From NCBI GenBank assembly GCA_963855995.1, contig OY979716.1, forward strand, positions 46,395,213-46,459,212: 64,000 bases of DNA, read 5' to 3'. Under the pieces are notes generated by a model. It was not told where the DNA came from and made no database searches. It was given only the letters and a program-made list of their open reading frames with translations. The number at the start of each line of letters is the position of its first letter. Position 1 is the first letter of the stretch. Below, in pieces: positions 44,673-56,042 of the stretch. The translations under genes and the position numbers were made by a program. This DNA comes from Muricea muricata (Eukaryota; Cnidaria; Anthozoa; Malacalcyonacea; Plexauridae).

Positions 44673-45134
44673 CAGTACAACCCTGCATAAAAGAACCAGT
44701 TAATTTGACTTTAGGCTGAAGTGTTTCTTATATAACAGGTACTTGGAAAAGAAATCAGGCTGAAGTGGTTCTTAACTGGCTCTTATTTCCAGTCAAAAAC
44801 AATTGTTCCTGGTATAGAGTTTTAAACCTCTTATTGTGTAAAATGTGTTAAATACATTATGAAGATGAATTATGTTGTGAATTGATTGCTGTTTTGATAA
44901 AACATATGCGCATGCAGGATGTGGTTGAAAAACAATTCCTGCTGGCACAGTATTTTGTTTTCCTCCTAGTACATGATTAGCACTTATTTCAGGTAAAAGT
45001 TTAATAAGGATTTTTAAGAACCAGTTTGATTTCTCAGCCTGAAGTGGTTCTTTTATTTTGGGTACCCATTTGCCCAAATTTCAGGCTGGTGGCTCTTAAC
45101 CCACTGGTTGGTTCTTTTATGTGGGGTTTTACTG
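44673..45134. mobile_element. mariner-type MITE with CAGT ends
   Basis: The left end CAGTACAACCCTGCATAAAA and the right end, inverted, CAGTAAAACCCCACATAAAA form a 27-bp TIR. TA follows the right end; the left flank is not TA, so the duplication is unproven. The interior holds further inverted GGCTGAAGTGGTTCTTA copies. Confidence 0.55.
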
Positions 45135-45236
45135 TATACTATGTGAATGGAATCATAGTAAATACTGGTTATATTTTACTTAATACATTATATTACTGAT
45201 TACAGAGATGGTGCGCTGGTACAGTCATGGATTAAA
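44997..45236 (+). repeat. duplicated segment, copy 2
   Basis: Partner of 43,516-43,748 in the same orientation. It contains the right end of the CAGT MITE and about 100 bp of shared flank. Confidence 0.8.
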
Positions 45237-45286
45237 ACATAGTGTGCAAAGAACAGTGGAATCAAAGAAAATTTGTCAGAACAATT

Positions 45287-45504
45287 TTTTATAAAGCATA
45301 CAAACCTCATCTCCTTTGACCATATATTTTAAACACACAGACAATCCTAGATCAAATTTTTACTTTACAACACCCACACACACACCAAGCCCTTGCCCTA
45401 AAGGTCATGTGACTGACCTACGTCATCTAAGTTAATAGTATAATTAATATAAGGAGTTCAATCTCCAACGTCAACAAAACATATAAAATATCCCGATTAC
45501 GACA
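45287..45504 (-). repeat. 3' LTR of BEL/Pao 2
   Basis: About 93% identical by eye to the 5' LTR. A CA-repeat region near 45,380 differs from a TA-repeat in the other LTR. Confidence 0.9.
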
Positions 45505-45593
45505 CTCCCCAATGTTTATTCATTGAATCAATGAAGAGATAAACTTTATGCAATGTATACTACTAAGAAGAATGGCTAAATATAAAACTACTG

Positions 45594-47078
45594 TTACTGC
45601 AATACTCCGTCTCTTCGCTTAAATTCTCCTACAACTGCGGCAGTTCTTCGACTTCTTCCTTCTGTTACTTTATCCGATGTTGCATGCTCCTGACCAGCTA
45701 AGTCTTCTTTGGTTTGCGAATTGTCCGACAAACTTGACTTTACTTCGATCGGTATTAGTAGCTCAATAGGTCGCCTTGTGGAACCTGAATTGCCGCCTCC
45801 TAACTTAATAATGGCTGATCTTATCTTGCCGTCCTTTCCAGGGAGTAATTGTTCAACTCGTGCCAGTCTCCAAAACGCCCTTGGAGTCGAATCACCCTTG
45901 ACGATTACAATGTCCCCTTCAGACATGAGGAACCCGAGCCTCTAACGCTGGCCGTCGCAGATGTTTGCTCACGTAAACCGGTCAGGTACTCTGCCCGCCA
46001 TTGCTTTATGAATTGTTCCAGTAAGAGCTTGTGGTGTCGAGCTTGTCGTGTCGAGCTTGTCGTGTCGAGCTTGTCGTGTTAGCGACCGATTAGTGCTTAC
46101 AACTTCGTGATGTAAACTGTTAGGGTTTGTAGTGATGCGTCGACCACAAATGAGATGCGAAGGAGTCAATGGTTCGTAATTCGATTCTTTGTCGTCATAA
46201 ACATATGTAAGGGGTCTTGCATTAATGATCGTTTCGATTTCAATCAGTAGGGTGTTCAGTTCATCGTGAGATAGAGTTGAGCGACCAACTACTCGTTTTA
46301 AAGGCCTCTTGATGCTTCGTACCAACCTCTCCCAGAAGCCGCCCCACCAAGGGGCACGTCCAACAATAAACTGCCATTTGACTCGTCGGTCCACCAGGGA
46401 CCTCCATACCTCTTGTGATCAGATTATTTTGCAAATTTCCTTGCTGGATGACTTAAAAGCCTTCGCGTTATCGGATGTAATTGTAGCTGGCAACCCTCTA
46501 TGACTGGCGAACCTTCTAAACGCAAGCAGGAAGTCTTGGACGCCAACTCCCTGAGTTAGTTTTAGATGAACAGCTCTCGTCGATGCACAAGTCAGAAGTA
46601 ACAGGTACACTTTGGTGCTGGGACAATTACTATCATTTGGCTTAGGTTTAATGAACAACGGCCCAGCGAAGTCCAAACCAGTATGAGTAAATGGCGGATC
46701 GTCGGAAACTCGGATCGCAGGTAGGTCTGGGGTTGGTTGCGATTTAAAGGGACCGCCTTCGAATTTACAGCAGACAACGCAGTATCCAATGATCTTCTTG
46801 ATTGCTTCTCGACCGCGTAGAATCCTGAATTTCTCTCTCAACATGGTTAAAGTGTCCCTGACACCACTATGCTTAATTTGGTTGTGGGTATGAAGGATCA
46901 ATAGTTCCACAAACGGATGCTTGCTTGGCAGGAAAATTGGATTCTTGCTATTGGGGGGCAGTGAGGACGCATTAATTCTTCCACGAGATCGCATAACGCC
47001 TTCGTCATCAATATATAGTCCAAACTGCTTGATTTTGGACTTCGGATTGGTCACGCCGTCGGTTCCCAATTCGAACAA
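45594..47078 (-). pseudogene. BEL/Pao 2 integrase and C-terminal domain
   Basis: The zinc-binding part has ILHTHNQIKHSGVRDTL and IGYCVVCCKF (H-H-C-C). The core shows FTHTGLDFAGPLFIK (Asp), TITSDNAKAFKSS (Asp) and WWGGFWERLVRSIKR (Glu), so all three catalytic acids are visible across 47078-46419 and 46394-45969. The C-terminal DUF5641-like domain follows (GDIVIVKGDSTPRAFWRLAR). Frame breaks at about 46,405 and 45,950 separate the pieces. Near 46,025-46,080 a VELVVSS-type GAGCTTGTCGTGTC unit is repeated in tandem. Integrase joins element DNA to the host genome; it is inactive here. Confidence 0.8.
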
Positions 47079-47117
47079 TAGCTTGAGTTCTTCAGGAAAG
47101 CTATTTCTTTGGGTTGC

Positions 47118-49210
47118 CTAAATCCATAACACTTCGGCTGCCTTTAAATCATCGACATCATTGCTGGCCATTTTCTCTCGCGTAGTTCCGGAAGTCTTCG
47201 ACTTTACCTTCCGGATGAAGCACAACACCTTTGCTGTAACTCTCAACAGTTTATGCAGACTACTGTATTGCTCGACTTGCATTATTTCGTCCACTCTCGC
47301 TGTCACCCGTGTCGTTTCCTTATTAACCATGATGTGAGTTACATTAGGCGGTGATTTGATTGCCTCTTCGTCAGCATCGTGACCATTTCCGGTGGATGGA
47401 TTTTCCGATGGCCATTCGTTTTGCGATTTGAGCAAAAATTCGGAACCGTTCCACCAAACATCACTTTCAGCAAGATCTGTCGTGCTTAGTCCTCGAGAGG
47501 GTAAATCTGCCGGATTTTGAAATCCTGGACAGTAGCGCCAAGCGGAAGTGAAGCTCAGTTTGCGTACTTCCTTTACCCTGTGCTGAACGTACTGTTTCCA
47601 ATGTTTATCGTTTCTAATCCAGCAAAGAGTTGTCATGGAGTCTACCCAATACTTTGTTACCAGCTCCCCAACTTTCTTCGTGATTTTATCGCAAAGTCTT
47701 GCAAGTAAAACGGCTCCAAGTAGTTCCAGGCAAGGGATGGATTGTCTCTTTAACAGAGCGACACTTGTCTTACAGGCCACCAGTTGATTTCTCACGCCAC
47801 CATTCTCGTAAACCAATCGGATATAGACGACAGCTGCATACACCTGTGACGAAGCATCGCCGAAACCATGGAGCTCGATTTCGATGGGTTTAGAATTCAG
47901 CTCAAAGAAACATCTTGGGACACGTACTGAATGAAGATATGAGATCTCTCGTATAATACTTTGGAACTTCGATAGTAAATCGCCGGTGAGGGCTTCGTCC
48001 CAATCAACCTTGGTCGTGCATAAAATTTGGAAAACGACTTTCATGGAAATGGTGAGGGGTGCAAGTAAGCCTAACGGGTCGAATATCTTAGCAGTGAGCC
48101 TGAGCAACGATCGCTTCCTAGCTGGAACGGTAGATGCGTCCTCCTTCCACTTGTCGAAATTGAAAAACAGTTTGTCAGTTTTAGTATCCCAGTTCGATCC
48201 AAGCACCGCAACGCTGTTGTTGGAAGGATCAGTCGCATTGTTTCCAGTAGTCAATTTCGCGTACGATTCGTCTTCTTCGGAAGTGTGAGCGGAACAATTG
48301 AATGACTAATATGTTCTTGAGTTGATTTGTCGTTGGTAGTTGCCTCATGCGAAAGTTCATGTACTTCAATTTTGTCACGAAGTGCTTGTGAATTGGTGTT
48401 CCACTTGCGTAGGTTGAACCCCCCGTCTTCCATAATTTCCTTCGATCTTTTGTAGATGTGGAATGATTGCTCTACGCTTTCCTCGCCCGTCACGAGATCG
48501 TCGACGTAGAATGATTCCTTTAAAAGCGACACGAGCTTTGAATCAGACGGCAAATATTGGTCTAGGTGATGGGAAATTGTGAATCCAAGAATAGCCGGGG
48601 ATGGTCTCAAACCAAATACCAATCGCTGAAATCGGTACACCGTCAATTCAGGGTGGCACTCGTTTGAATCGTCGAACCACAAGAAACGTAACGCATCTCT
48701 ATCTGAACTTTTAATGCCAATCATAAGAAATGCTTTCTCGATGTCAGCGGTAACACCAATTGAATTCCATCGAAATTTAACCAGGGTATCGAAAACATGC
48801 GGTGTATAATTAGGACCGGTCTGGAGGCAATCGTTCAAAGATTTTTCTTCCTTCGAATTCTTTGCTGAGCCGTCGTACACGACACGAACCTTCGTAGTGT
48901 CCTTGTCACCTCGAATCACAGGGTGATGAGGTAAATAGTTCACTCGGTTGCCACTTTCAGCGGGTTGCTTTGTAGGCCGCACCTGTTCAATAATGCCTCC
49001 TTCGAGTTGTTGGCGAATTATTTTGTCGTACTCCTTTAAAAGTGCCGGGTCTGCCCGCAACTTTTGATGAAGAGACTGGAGACGATTGTAACACGTGTTA
49101 TACCCATCAGACTCGGGGAAACGACCTCCCCTTCCAGGGCAGAGCGACTTCGTAATTTTTTCCATCAAATGCGATGTCTTCGATAAACCCTTCGTTTGCA
49201 CTACAATCAT
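47118..49210 (-). pseudogene. BEL/Pao 2 reverse transcriptase and RNase H
   Basis: 49210-48251 carries YLPHHPVIRGD, VRVVYDGSA, VTADIEKAFLMIGI (first Asp), VFGLRPSPAIL and SFYVDDLVTGE (catalytic YVDD). A frame change near 48,260 leads to 48254-47118 with FDPLGLLAPLTISMKVVFQ, the RNase H-like ELHGFGDASSQVYAAVVYI, CLELLGAVLLARL and KYWVDSMTTLCWI. The polypeptide aligns with the fragmented copy at 14.3-15.8 kb, and it shows what that copy has lost. A stop separates it from integrase near 47,100. The family is Pao-type RVT. Confidence 0.8.
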
Positions 49211-50937
49211 CGACTTGGGAAGGTTCCTTGATTCCTATTGTCTCGAGTTCCCAAAATCCTTTCAACACTTCAACCAATTGATCCTCTCGCTGATTGTTGT
49301 CGTTCATAATGAAATCTTCATTGCTGGAAATAACTAGATTCTGTGTCGTGGTTTCACCTCTGGCTCCCCTGCTCTTGGTTAATTCAGTCTTTCCAGAAAG
49401 CATCCAACCGAAAACGCTGTTGATTGCTACCGGGCCCGAATCCCCACGGGCCGTTTCTCCGGTGACAAAGTTCCAATAGTAATCAGAACCAATTAGAACA
49501 TCGATGGTGTCGTCCTGGACCCTTGACCTTCAATGAAATCAGCTAAATCTAACTCACGGATGTGTGGGTAATCCAATATATCAACACTGGCTGGCAAGGG
49601 TGGACAAATAGCTGGGAAATTAAGGACGGAAATCTGGGTCTCAACATTAGCACGGCCGCGTAGAACTAAATCAATTACTTGACAGGATTTTCTTTGGTGT
49701 TTGTTATCGCCAAAAGTGTTTAAATGCAATGTTTCCATTTTAATCGCATTTAAGGCGCAATTTTCGTCTTAAATTATCGGTAATATAGGATCTTTGACTG
49801 CCGCTGTCAAATAGTATTCAAACTGTTGACGTGTTCGAGCCGTCTACATTGGTTGCTATGGCGCGCGCTGTCTGAAGAAGAACATGTTTCCTGTTTGCAA
49901 TTTGAGATCCCGCAGTGATGGTACAATTTGTTCTCCCTTCGGTTTTAGTTTCGTCGTCCTTATCCTTATTATCGTTAGGGCGTTCTCGCGAATCGCACGG
50001 TGTATACCCCTTGCTACATATAGATTGGTGATGACACAAGCCACAGTTTAGACAAAGCCTTGGGCTTTGACAGCCCTTAACCCCGTGACCTTGTCGCAAG
50101 CAATTAAAACAACGCTTCGCTTGGGATAGAATTTCCTTTCGTTTGGCAGGATCTGTCACTGATTGACACGAAGCAGAATAGTGCAATGCATTACAATATG
50201 CGCAGTTAACTTTAAATTCCCCCGATTCCCTGCTCAACAAAGTACTCCCAGTTCTTTGTGGGACCCTTCGGGTTGGATTCTCTCCCTGTTTCTGACGTTC
50301 GCCAATTTTGAACCGCTCACTCGCTTCTCGTACTTCTATTTCTACGCGCAAAGTTTCTATCAGTTCGTTGATTTTCCACACTTCACCCTTCGACTCTCGC
50401 AATTCTCATTCGCAAATCGTTTGGCAATTTGGACATTAAAATTGGAATCAATAAACTGCCGTATTCCTTAGATGATACTCCTAGCGCTTCTAAACCACGA
50501 ACGTGTACGCTTATTTTATCGTACACATACCGAAGCGACGACGACTTGTCGCCAGCACAACTTGGAAGGCGCAAGAGTTCGTCCATATGTGCGCTTATGA
50601 CTTGTGGCTTTTCAAATCTCGGTTGTAACAACTCAATTGTGTTATCATAGTTCGCTTCGGTAAGTGCAAGACCCTGAATTGCTCTCGCAGCTGGGCCTTC
50701 TAATAGAGAATTTAAGTAGCTATACTTATCTATCTTCGATATCGCTTGATTTGAATGTACAGCGGCCTTGAAGCAGTCCCAGAATGATCTCCACTTCGTT
50801 ACGTCGCCCTTGAAATGGCTTAGTTGTAGTTTTAGTAGTCTCGTAAATGTTGAATTAGCTGAAATCGGTACGGTCGTCGTAGATCGATGACCACCACGAA
50901 TTGCACGTAAACGCTGCAGACTTTCATTCACTGACAT
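49211..50937 (-). pseudogene. BEL/Pao 2 gag and protease
   Basis: Gag starts at 50937 (MSVNESLQRLRAIRGG), with the DUF1759-type LSHFKGDVTKWRSFWDCFKA and LRYVYDKISVHV. After a frame change near 50,395, 50402-49818 carries CFNCLRQGHGVKGC and CLNCGLCHHQSIC knuckles. The protease begins at about 49,818 with ILFDSGSQRSYIT (DSG active site) in a shifted frame and continues in 49738-49493 (METLHLNTFGDNK, a DUF1758-type segment). A linker frame, 49403-49107, precedes RT. At least three frameshifts are present, so the polyprotein cannot be made from this copy. Confidence 0.75.
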
Positions 50938-51035
50938 GATATATATCGCTCGGTTACCTTTCGTACAGTTAGATGAAAATCGCTCGAATTGTTTCGTATA
51001 TAGTTCGATAAAACACTACATCTATTTGATATAGT

Positions 51036-51053
51036 GCCCCACGTTGGGCGCCA
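51036..51053 (-). promoter_or_regulatory. primer-binding site, BEL/Pao 2
   Basis: On the minus strand TGGCGCCCAACGTGGGGC directly follows the 5' LTR and is identical to the site in BEL/Pao 1. Confidence 0.85.
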
Positions 51054-51267
51054 TTTTATAAAGCATACAAACCTCGTCTCCTTTGACCATATATTTTAAA
51101 CACACAGACAATACTAAATCAAATTTTTACATTACAACACCTATATATATATTTTTTGCCCTAAAGGTCATGTGACTGATCTACATCATCTAAGTTAATA
51201 GTATAATTAATATAAGGAGTTCAATCTCCAACGTCAACAAAACATATAAAATATCTCGATTACGACA
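51054..51267 (-). repeat. 5' LTR of BEL/Pao 2
   Basis: Begins TGTCGTAATCGAGATATTTT on the minus strand and ends TTTATAAAA before the primer-binding site. Confidence 0.9.
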
Positions 51268-51272
51268 CAATT

Positions 51273-52129
51273 AGGACATATTTGCTTATTGTATATGCAG
51301 TTTTATCTAATGCAGTTAACATTATCAACATTGTCTCAATAATTTGGGGTTGTGTGTCTAACACAGTCGTAATATAAAAAAATGATGCCAGACAAATGAA
51401 GGCAGTTAGCAAGTAGATTTTCCTAATATGTACAATAAATCTGTTTACTAGTTGTATAGCTAGTAAATTAGCTCTGGTATTTCATTACAATTGATCATAA
51501 TAAAAAGGGTGGAGGATGTATATTTTAACAGAATGCATTAGGAGCATCAAATATAAACAATGCTGAAAAAACGTGACAAGTTGCATCTTCTGTGCGTTCT
51601 TCAAAAGATGTTCATTTGCCTTTTTAAAGATTTTGGACCGCTATACATTCTCGTAAAATGTGCAACTGCCATCTTTTTTATTATATTCAACTTGGTGTTT
51701 ATGCTACCTGGAGGTAACATAAATTACCAAGTGGATAGAGACTTAGTTTACCCATAATGAAAAAAATTTATGCTCATCTGATAACATTTCAGTTAATAGA
51801 ATAACTCATTAAAACAAATGTTATTATTTATTAAATAATTAAAACAAATTCATTACAATATTCAACATTGAATTACTATTAAAGTTATTGACAAATCTTG
51901 TGTGCCCCTTTTCTCGGCAGAGCCAGCATATCATTCCTATAAATCATTTCGTGGCCTTTTAGGGCACATTTCCAACAATGCCCTAATTAAAAAAGAAGTC
52001 AATTTATTTTTTGTAATTGTTAATTTTATTTGCAGATTTTATACCAAATATACACAGTAACTCAATTCAACCTACAAATACTATTACCATACCTTCAACC
52101 TTCCCGGTGGGTGGTCAGCTTCTTGTATG
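51273..52129. other. AT-rich interval without a supported gene
   Basis: Very AT-rich. No conserved ORF was seen; short plus-strand frames (for example at 51,560) lack motifs. Confidence 0.4.
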
Positions 52130-52775
52130 GGAACGAACAAAAAGATAACTTTTTAATTTAAAAATATACAATAATATAAATATTAGCAAATCAGGTAATT
52201 TAAGAATGTGTTGCTAACCTAAGCCTAATTTGGTATGTGCATTTCAATAATAGTCAATAGAAAAGAAAGTGTATAATTTTTATCATTTCCTCCTTCATAG
52301 TTTTCTTCATCTACCAATAATAACAGATAACTATTAGCAATTAACAAAAAGATCAATTTTTAATTAAAAAATATACAATAATATAAGATAAGCAAATAAT
52401 CAAATTCAAGAATGTGTTAATAACCTAACCATAATTACCATTTACTAAGTGCATTAAAAAAGAAAGTGTCCAATATTTACAATTTCCTCCTTCATAGTTT
52501 TCATCATCTACAAATTACAAAAAAATACTTGGAAGATAAGATACATGTGTGCAAGTAATAAACAGACTACAGATAAGTACCTGCAATGAAGTGAACAAAA
52601 GATCAATTTTCAATAAATAACCACCCATAATAATATAAAGATAAGAAAATCAGGAAATTCAAGAATATTTGACATGTGCATTTCAATAATAGTCAATAGA
52701 AAAGAAAGTGTATAATTTTTACCATTTCCTCCATCATAGTTTTCTTCATCTACAAATTACAAAAAAAGTACTTGG
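52130..52775 (-). repeat. three imperfect ~200-240-bp repeats with microexon-like segments
   Basis: TTTCCTCCTTCATAGTTTTC and its variants occur near 52,288, 52,487 and 52,728, each followed by similar AT-rich sequence (AATATACAATAATATAA). On the minus strand each copy reads TAG, then a 27-nt segment coding DEENYEGGN-like residues, and two of the three are followed by GTAAA. Confidence 0.5.
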
Positions 52776-53660
52776 AAAATAAGATACATAGATGTAAGCA
52801 AGTAATACGATATAAACAAACTTGTAAAACTCAGATCATGAAATATACTGTATATGAAACACCTTCACTCATTTCGTCCTGTTTGTCTGCTAAAGGTAAC
52901 TGATCGTAATATTGACATTAACTGTAATTTATTTGACATGTATGTAAGCACATTTGTAAAGGTTTCGTACATGTAAAAAATCTCACCTTTTCCCTCTCGT
53001 TTGCAATCTGTCACTAAAAAACCACACAATTTTCCGTTAAAGTTTTTTATTTGAGCAATAGAAAAAATATATGTACGAGCATATTGTTTAATGATAAAAC
53101 AAGACCAATTGAACATTTTTTAAAACAATTTCTTACCTTTTTCCTTCGTTTTGTGTATCTTCTTCAAAATTACTTTTGTTATCATTGAAAAAATATAATA
53201 ATAAGGTTTTAATTTAAAGTTACACTATAAACGATGTTGAGTTATCAGTGAGGGTCGGTAAAAACTAAAAAAAGTCGCTGTGAAACTTTTAATAAACAAA
53301 AAAGGTTATGAATAAGCTCTTTTTTTCAAAACCTCTAGTTATTGCCAAATATATAGTACACTAAAACTCAGTCTTTAATTCAATGTAAATTTTTAAAAAA
53401 TACTTAGAACACTTGTGGAATCTTAATCGGATATGGATCTGATTTTTGTATTTTTCCCAATTTATTTTTTATAAAATCAGGGGGGGGGGGTGGAAATCGA
53501 GCCCACTATCCATTGAGCCCCTATTGGTCAGCGATCATCCTAAAAAAAATAGGGAACAGTGACGCGTTTTACGTTACAATCCGCCATGTTTTCGATTACA
53601 CTTTTTTGACCAAAAATATTAAGGAGTGCAGTCTCCAGATATATAGTATAGCTCAGTGAG
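52776..53660. other. AT-rich interval with further short exon-like segments
   Basis: On the minus strand near 52,870-52,900, 53,000 and 53,140 there are short acidic or basic segments bounded by AG and GTRAG (for example KREGKG, NEGKR). They may belong to the same putative microexon gene. No complete gene can be built. Confidence 0.3.
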
Positions 53661-53663
53661 GAA

Positions 53664-53846
53664 AAGGAGGTGGAGGAGGAGGAGGAGGAGGAGGAGGAGG
53701 AGAAGGAGAAGGAGGAGGAGCTGGAGGAGGAGGAGGAGCAGGAGGAGAAGGAGCATGTCCTATGTTTGTGACACCTGCGGATGACGCTGCATATTAAATA
53801 AAGTCGAGAATTGTTTTTCCGCAGGTATCACAAATGTAGGATATGT

Positions 53847-53883
<37 letters not shown>

Positions 53884-53892
53884 CCTCTTGCT

Positions 53893-53930
<38 letters not shown>

Positions 53931-53937
53931 TCTGCTT

Positions 53938-53981
<44 letters not shown>

Positions 53982-54062
53982 CCTCCTGCTCCTGCTGCTG
54001 CTGCTGCTGCTGCTGCTCTTGCTCCTGCTGCTTTTCCTCCTACTCCTCCTCCTGCTCCTCCT
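53664..54062. repeat. GGA-rich arm and CTCCTG-rich arm forming a giant hairpin
   Basis: A purine arm of GGAGGA repeats (53,664-53,757) and a pyrimidine arm of CTCCTG repeats (53,847-54,062) flank an inverted pair, CCTATGTTTGTGACACCTGC and GCAGGTATCACAAATGTAGG. Long frames here (poly Pro-Ala or Leu-Cys) are artefacts of the repeat. Confidence 0.85.
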
Positions 54063-54219
54063 CCAAATGGCTACATATCAAACATTGTTTCACAAAACAT
54101 ATATCAATCTCCCTTTTGAGCAAATAAGCAAGTGCTCATGAGCAATTGTGAGCGTATGAGCAAGTGTTCATGCTGTTTGAGCATGTACTCATAAAGATTT
54201 ATTTCTTGACAAAGTCCTG

Positions 54220-54312
54220 TGGGGGGACAAAAAGTCCCGTGGATGGACAAAAAGTCCCGTGGAGGGGCAAAAAGTCCCGCAGAGGGACAAAAAGTCCCGC
54301 AGAGGGACAAAT
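54220..54312 (+). repeat. 20-bp tandem repeat with short palindromes
   Basis: About 4.5 copies of GGACAAAAAGTCCCGTGGA. Each unit contains the inverted pair GGGAC/GTCCC around an A5 loop. Confidence 0.85.
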
Positions 54313-54767
54313 CAGGTCCCAGGAGTCCTGTCGCAGCAAAACGAACCCAAACCCATGCTAATTGCAATCCCAATAATTCGGATCGCATGAGTATATCAGG
54401 ATGTGCTTGAGAGTTGTTATGAGCAGTTGTTGTGATTTACATTGTTTCAAAGTAGTCTCTGTGCATCGCCAATGACTCTGGATACTTCAAAATCTTGCAT
54501 GCTTTAACCATCACATAACTACATGATGCAGTAGTGATAGAGCCTGTTATGTTGCATGTACTAAAATGATGATATAAATCCTTCTTACTTTGCAAAATAT
54601 CACCTGTATTTCTTTCTTTAAATTTTTAACTAAAGTACTAAACATATTTTCAGTAGTATCCAAAGATATCGTAAACAATACTGTGCGACAATACTGTACG
54701 ACAAAATAACCAGACAAAATACATGGTCATATAACGCGACACATAATAGCTAGACTGTATTACAAAA
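54313..54767. other. non-coding interval
   Basis: Nothing recognised apart from degenerate GAGCA-type repetition further left. Confidence 0.35.
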
Positions 54768-54940
54768 CACAAACACGACACATGAAATATGAAACTGGTA
54801 ATTGTTGAAAGAATGCAGACAATGTAAACAAAGCGCGGCTATAGCATACGTAAAGGGTGTACGTCACGGGGTGTTCATCCAATCAGAGCGCGGCTATAGT
54901 GTACGTCACGGGGTGTGCGTACGCGGTTCAACCAATACAA
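54768..54940 (+). repeat. direct repeat with CCAAT and CRE-like motifs, left copy
   Basis: About 88% identical to 62,738-62,915 in the same orientation, starting AACACAAACACGACACATGA. Contains CCAATCAGAGCGCGGCTATA and two GTACGTCACGGGGTG motifs. It lies about 1.1 kb upstream of the transposase-like gene start. Confidence 0.8.
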
Positions 54941-56042
54941 TTTATACAATATGGCGGACTGTAAACATACATGTATCTAGGCTAATATTTTAGCTGATAG
55001 TATGGCAGATGCCGAGAAAAATATATTTACACAATGATGTGGATTGATTCTCGCTATTAGGATTAAAAATGAGGCTGAACATGATAACAATCCCAAAAAA
55101 ACCGGCGATTGCGTTGCTAATTATGCGCCATGTAGCGTAACAAATCACAAAAACACAATAAAATTATGACCACAAAATTTAAGGATTTTAATTTTCATGC
55201 CCAATTTTTGGCATAAAGTAATGACATAATAATATGCCTTCGATACATCACAAAATATATCGAATAAACGGATTTGATCAAGTAAATATCGATCTATTTT
55301 GTTACAACATTATTTGTCCAAGAGCCATGGTGGTTAATTTTATATTGATCATATTCATTATATACGTGCGTAATGCGTTGAAACCCAACCATCTTGCGCA
55401 TGACAATAAACATGTCAAACATGCTATTCCATTCTCACATCTTGTCTTTCCATATTTCTTGTATAAAATCGAACTAACTTCCAAACATAAGCTTGTCCAA
55501 ACTGCTTTGTCGCTCAATGTTTAGGAACGGTCGAGGAGCACGCTTACGCATGCTGTTACATTCCAGTGACCGTGCATAGAATACCCTAAGGCTTTAGTTA
55601 GGCATGTTTAGTATACAATTACCTTTCACCTTTAGTAAGGTGAGGGTCTCAAGTGCGGTAGGATATTAAACCCTATCAATTAGGCACGGTTAGGCACGGT
55701 GTATGCACACTTTAAGCAAATTTGTGATGATCGCTTTTGATATTGTTCAAATACTTTACTCTAGAAAGTTAACCAGTAGCAAAATTAGTCCTGAAATCAA
55801 TGAATCAAACTGTAGTAATTATTGCGTGTCACAGAAAACTAGCCTACTGTAGCTGCAATTACACTTTGCACTTTAGATTTTAGAAGTATTTCACATGTCT
55901 AATCATACCTTTCAATTAAGCTGAAGCATGCGTAACCGTGCGTAGATTTTCCGCTTGGAGTGTATTTCATTGTTTTAGCTTATAGCTTATTTTGTCCGCG
56001 TAGCGTAATTTGGTAAAAGGGTTATTTTAAGCTTTAGACACG
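54941..56042. other. 5' region of the transposase-like gene
   Basis: Contains a short ATG frame (MADAEK) and, at 55,679-55,705, the motif GGCACGGTTAGGCACGG that recurs in the gene's second intron. No other gene is supported. Confidence 0.4.

Larger units (their letters stand above)
45287..51267 (-). mobile_element. BEL/Pao retroelement 2, structurally complete
   Basis: LTRs of about 215 bp (45287-45504 and 51054-51267) and a 5-bp duplication CAATT (45282-45286 and 51268-51272). On the minus strand it starts TGTCGTAATC, has the primer-binding site at 51036-51053 and a polypurine-like TTGGGGAG before the 3' LTR. All domains (gag, protease, RT, RNase H, integrase, C-terminal domain) occur in order, with several frameshifts. 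Confidence 0.9.

Noticed and set aside
43516..45236. LTR pair of a small retroelement
   Set aside because: The direct repeats contain a MITE end internally and lack TG...CA ends, a primer site or any coding between them.
53811..54127. Long overlapping frames of Pro-Ala and Leu-Cys repeats
   Set aside because: They are translations of the CTCCTG simple repeat in different frames, with no start context or conserved domain.
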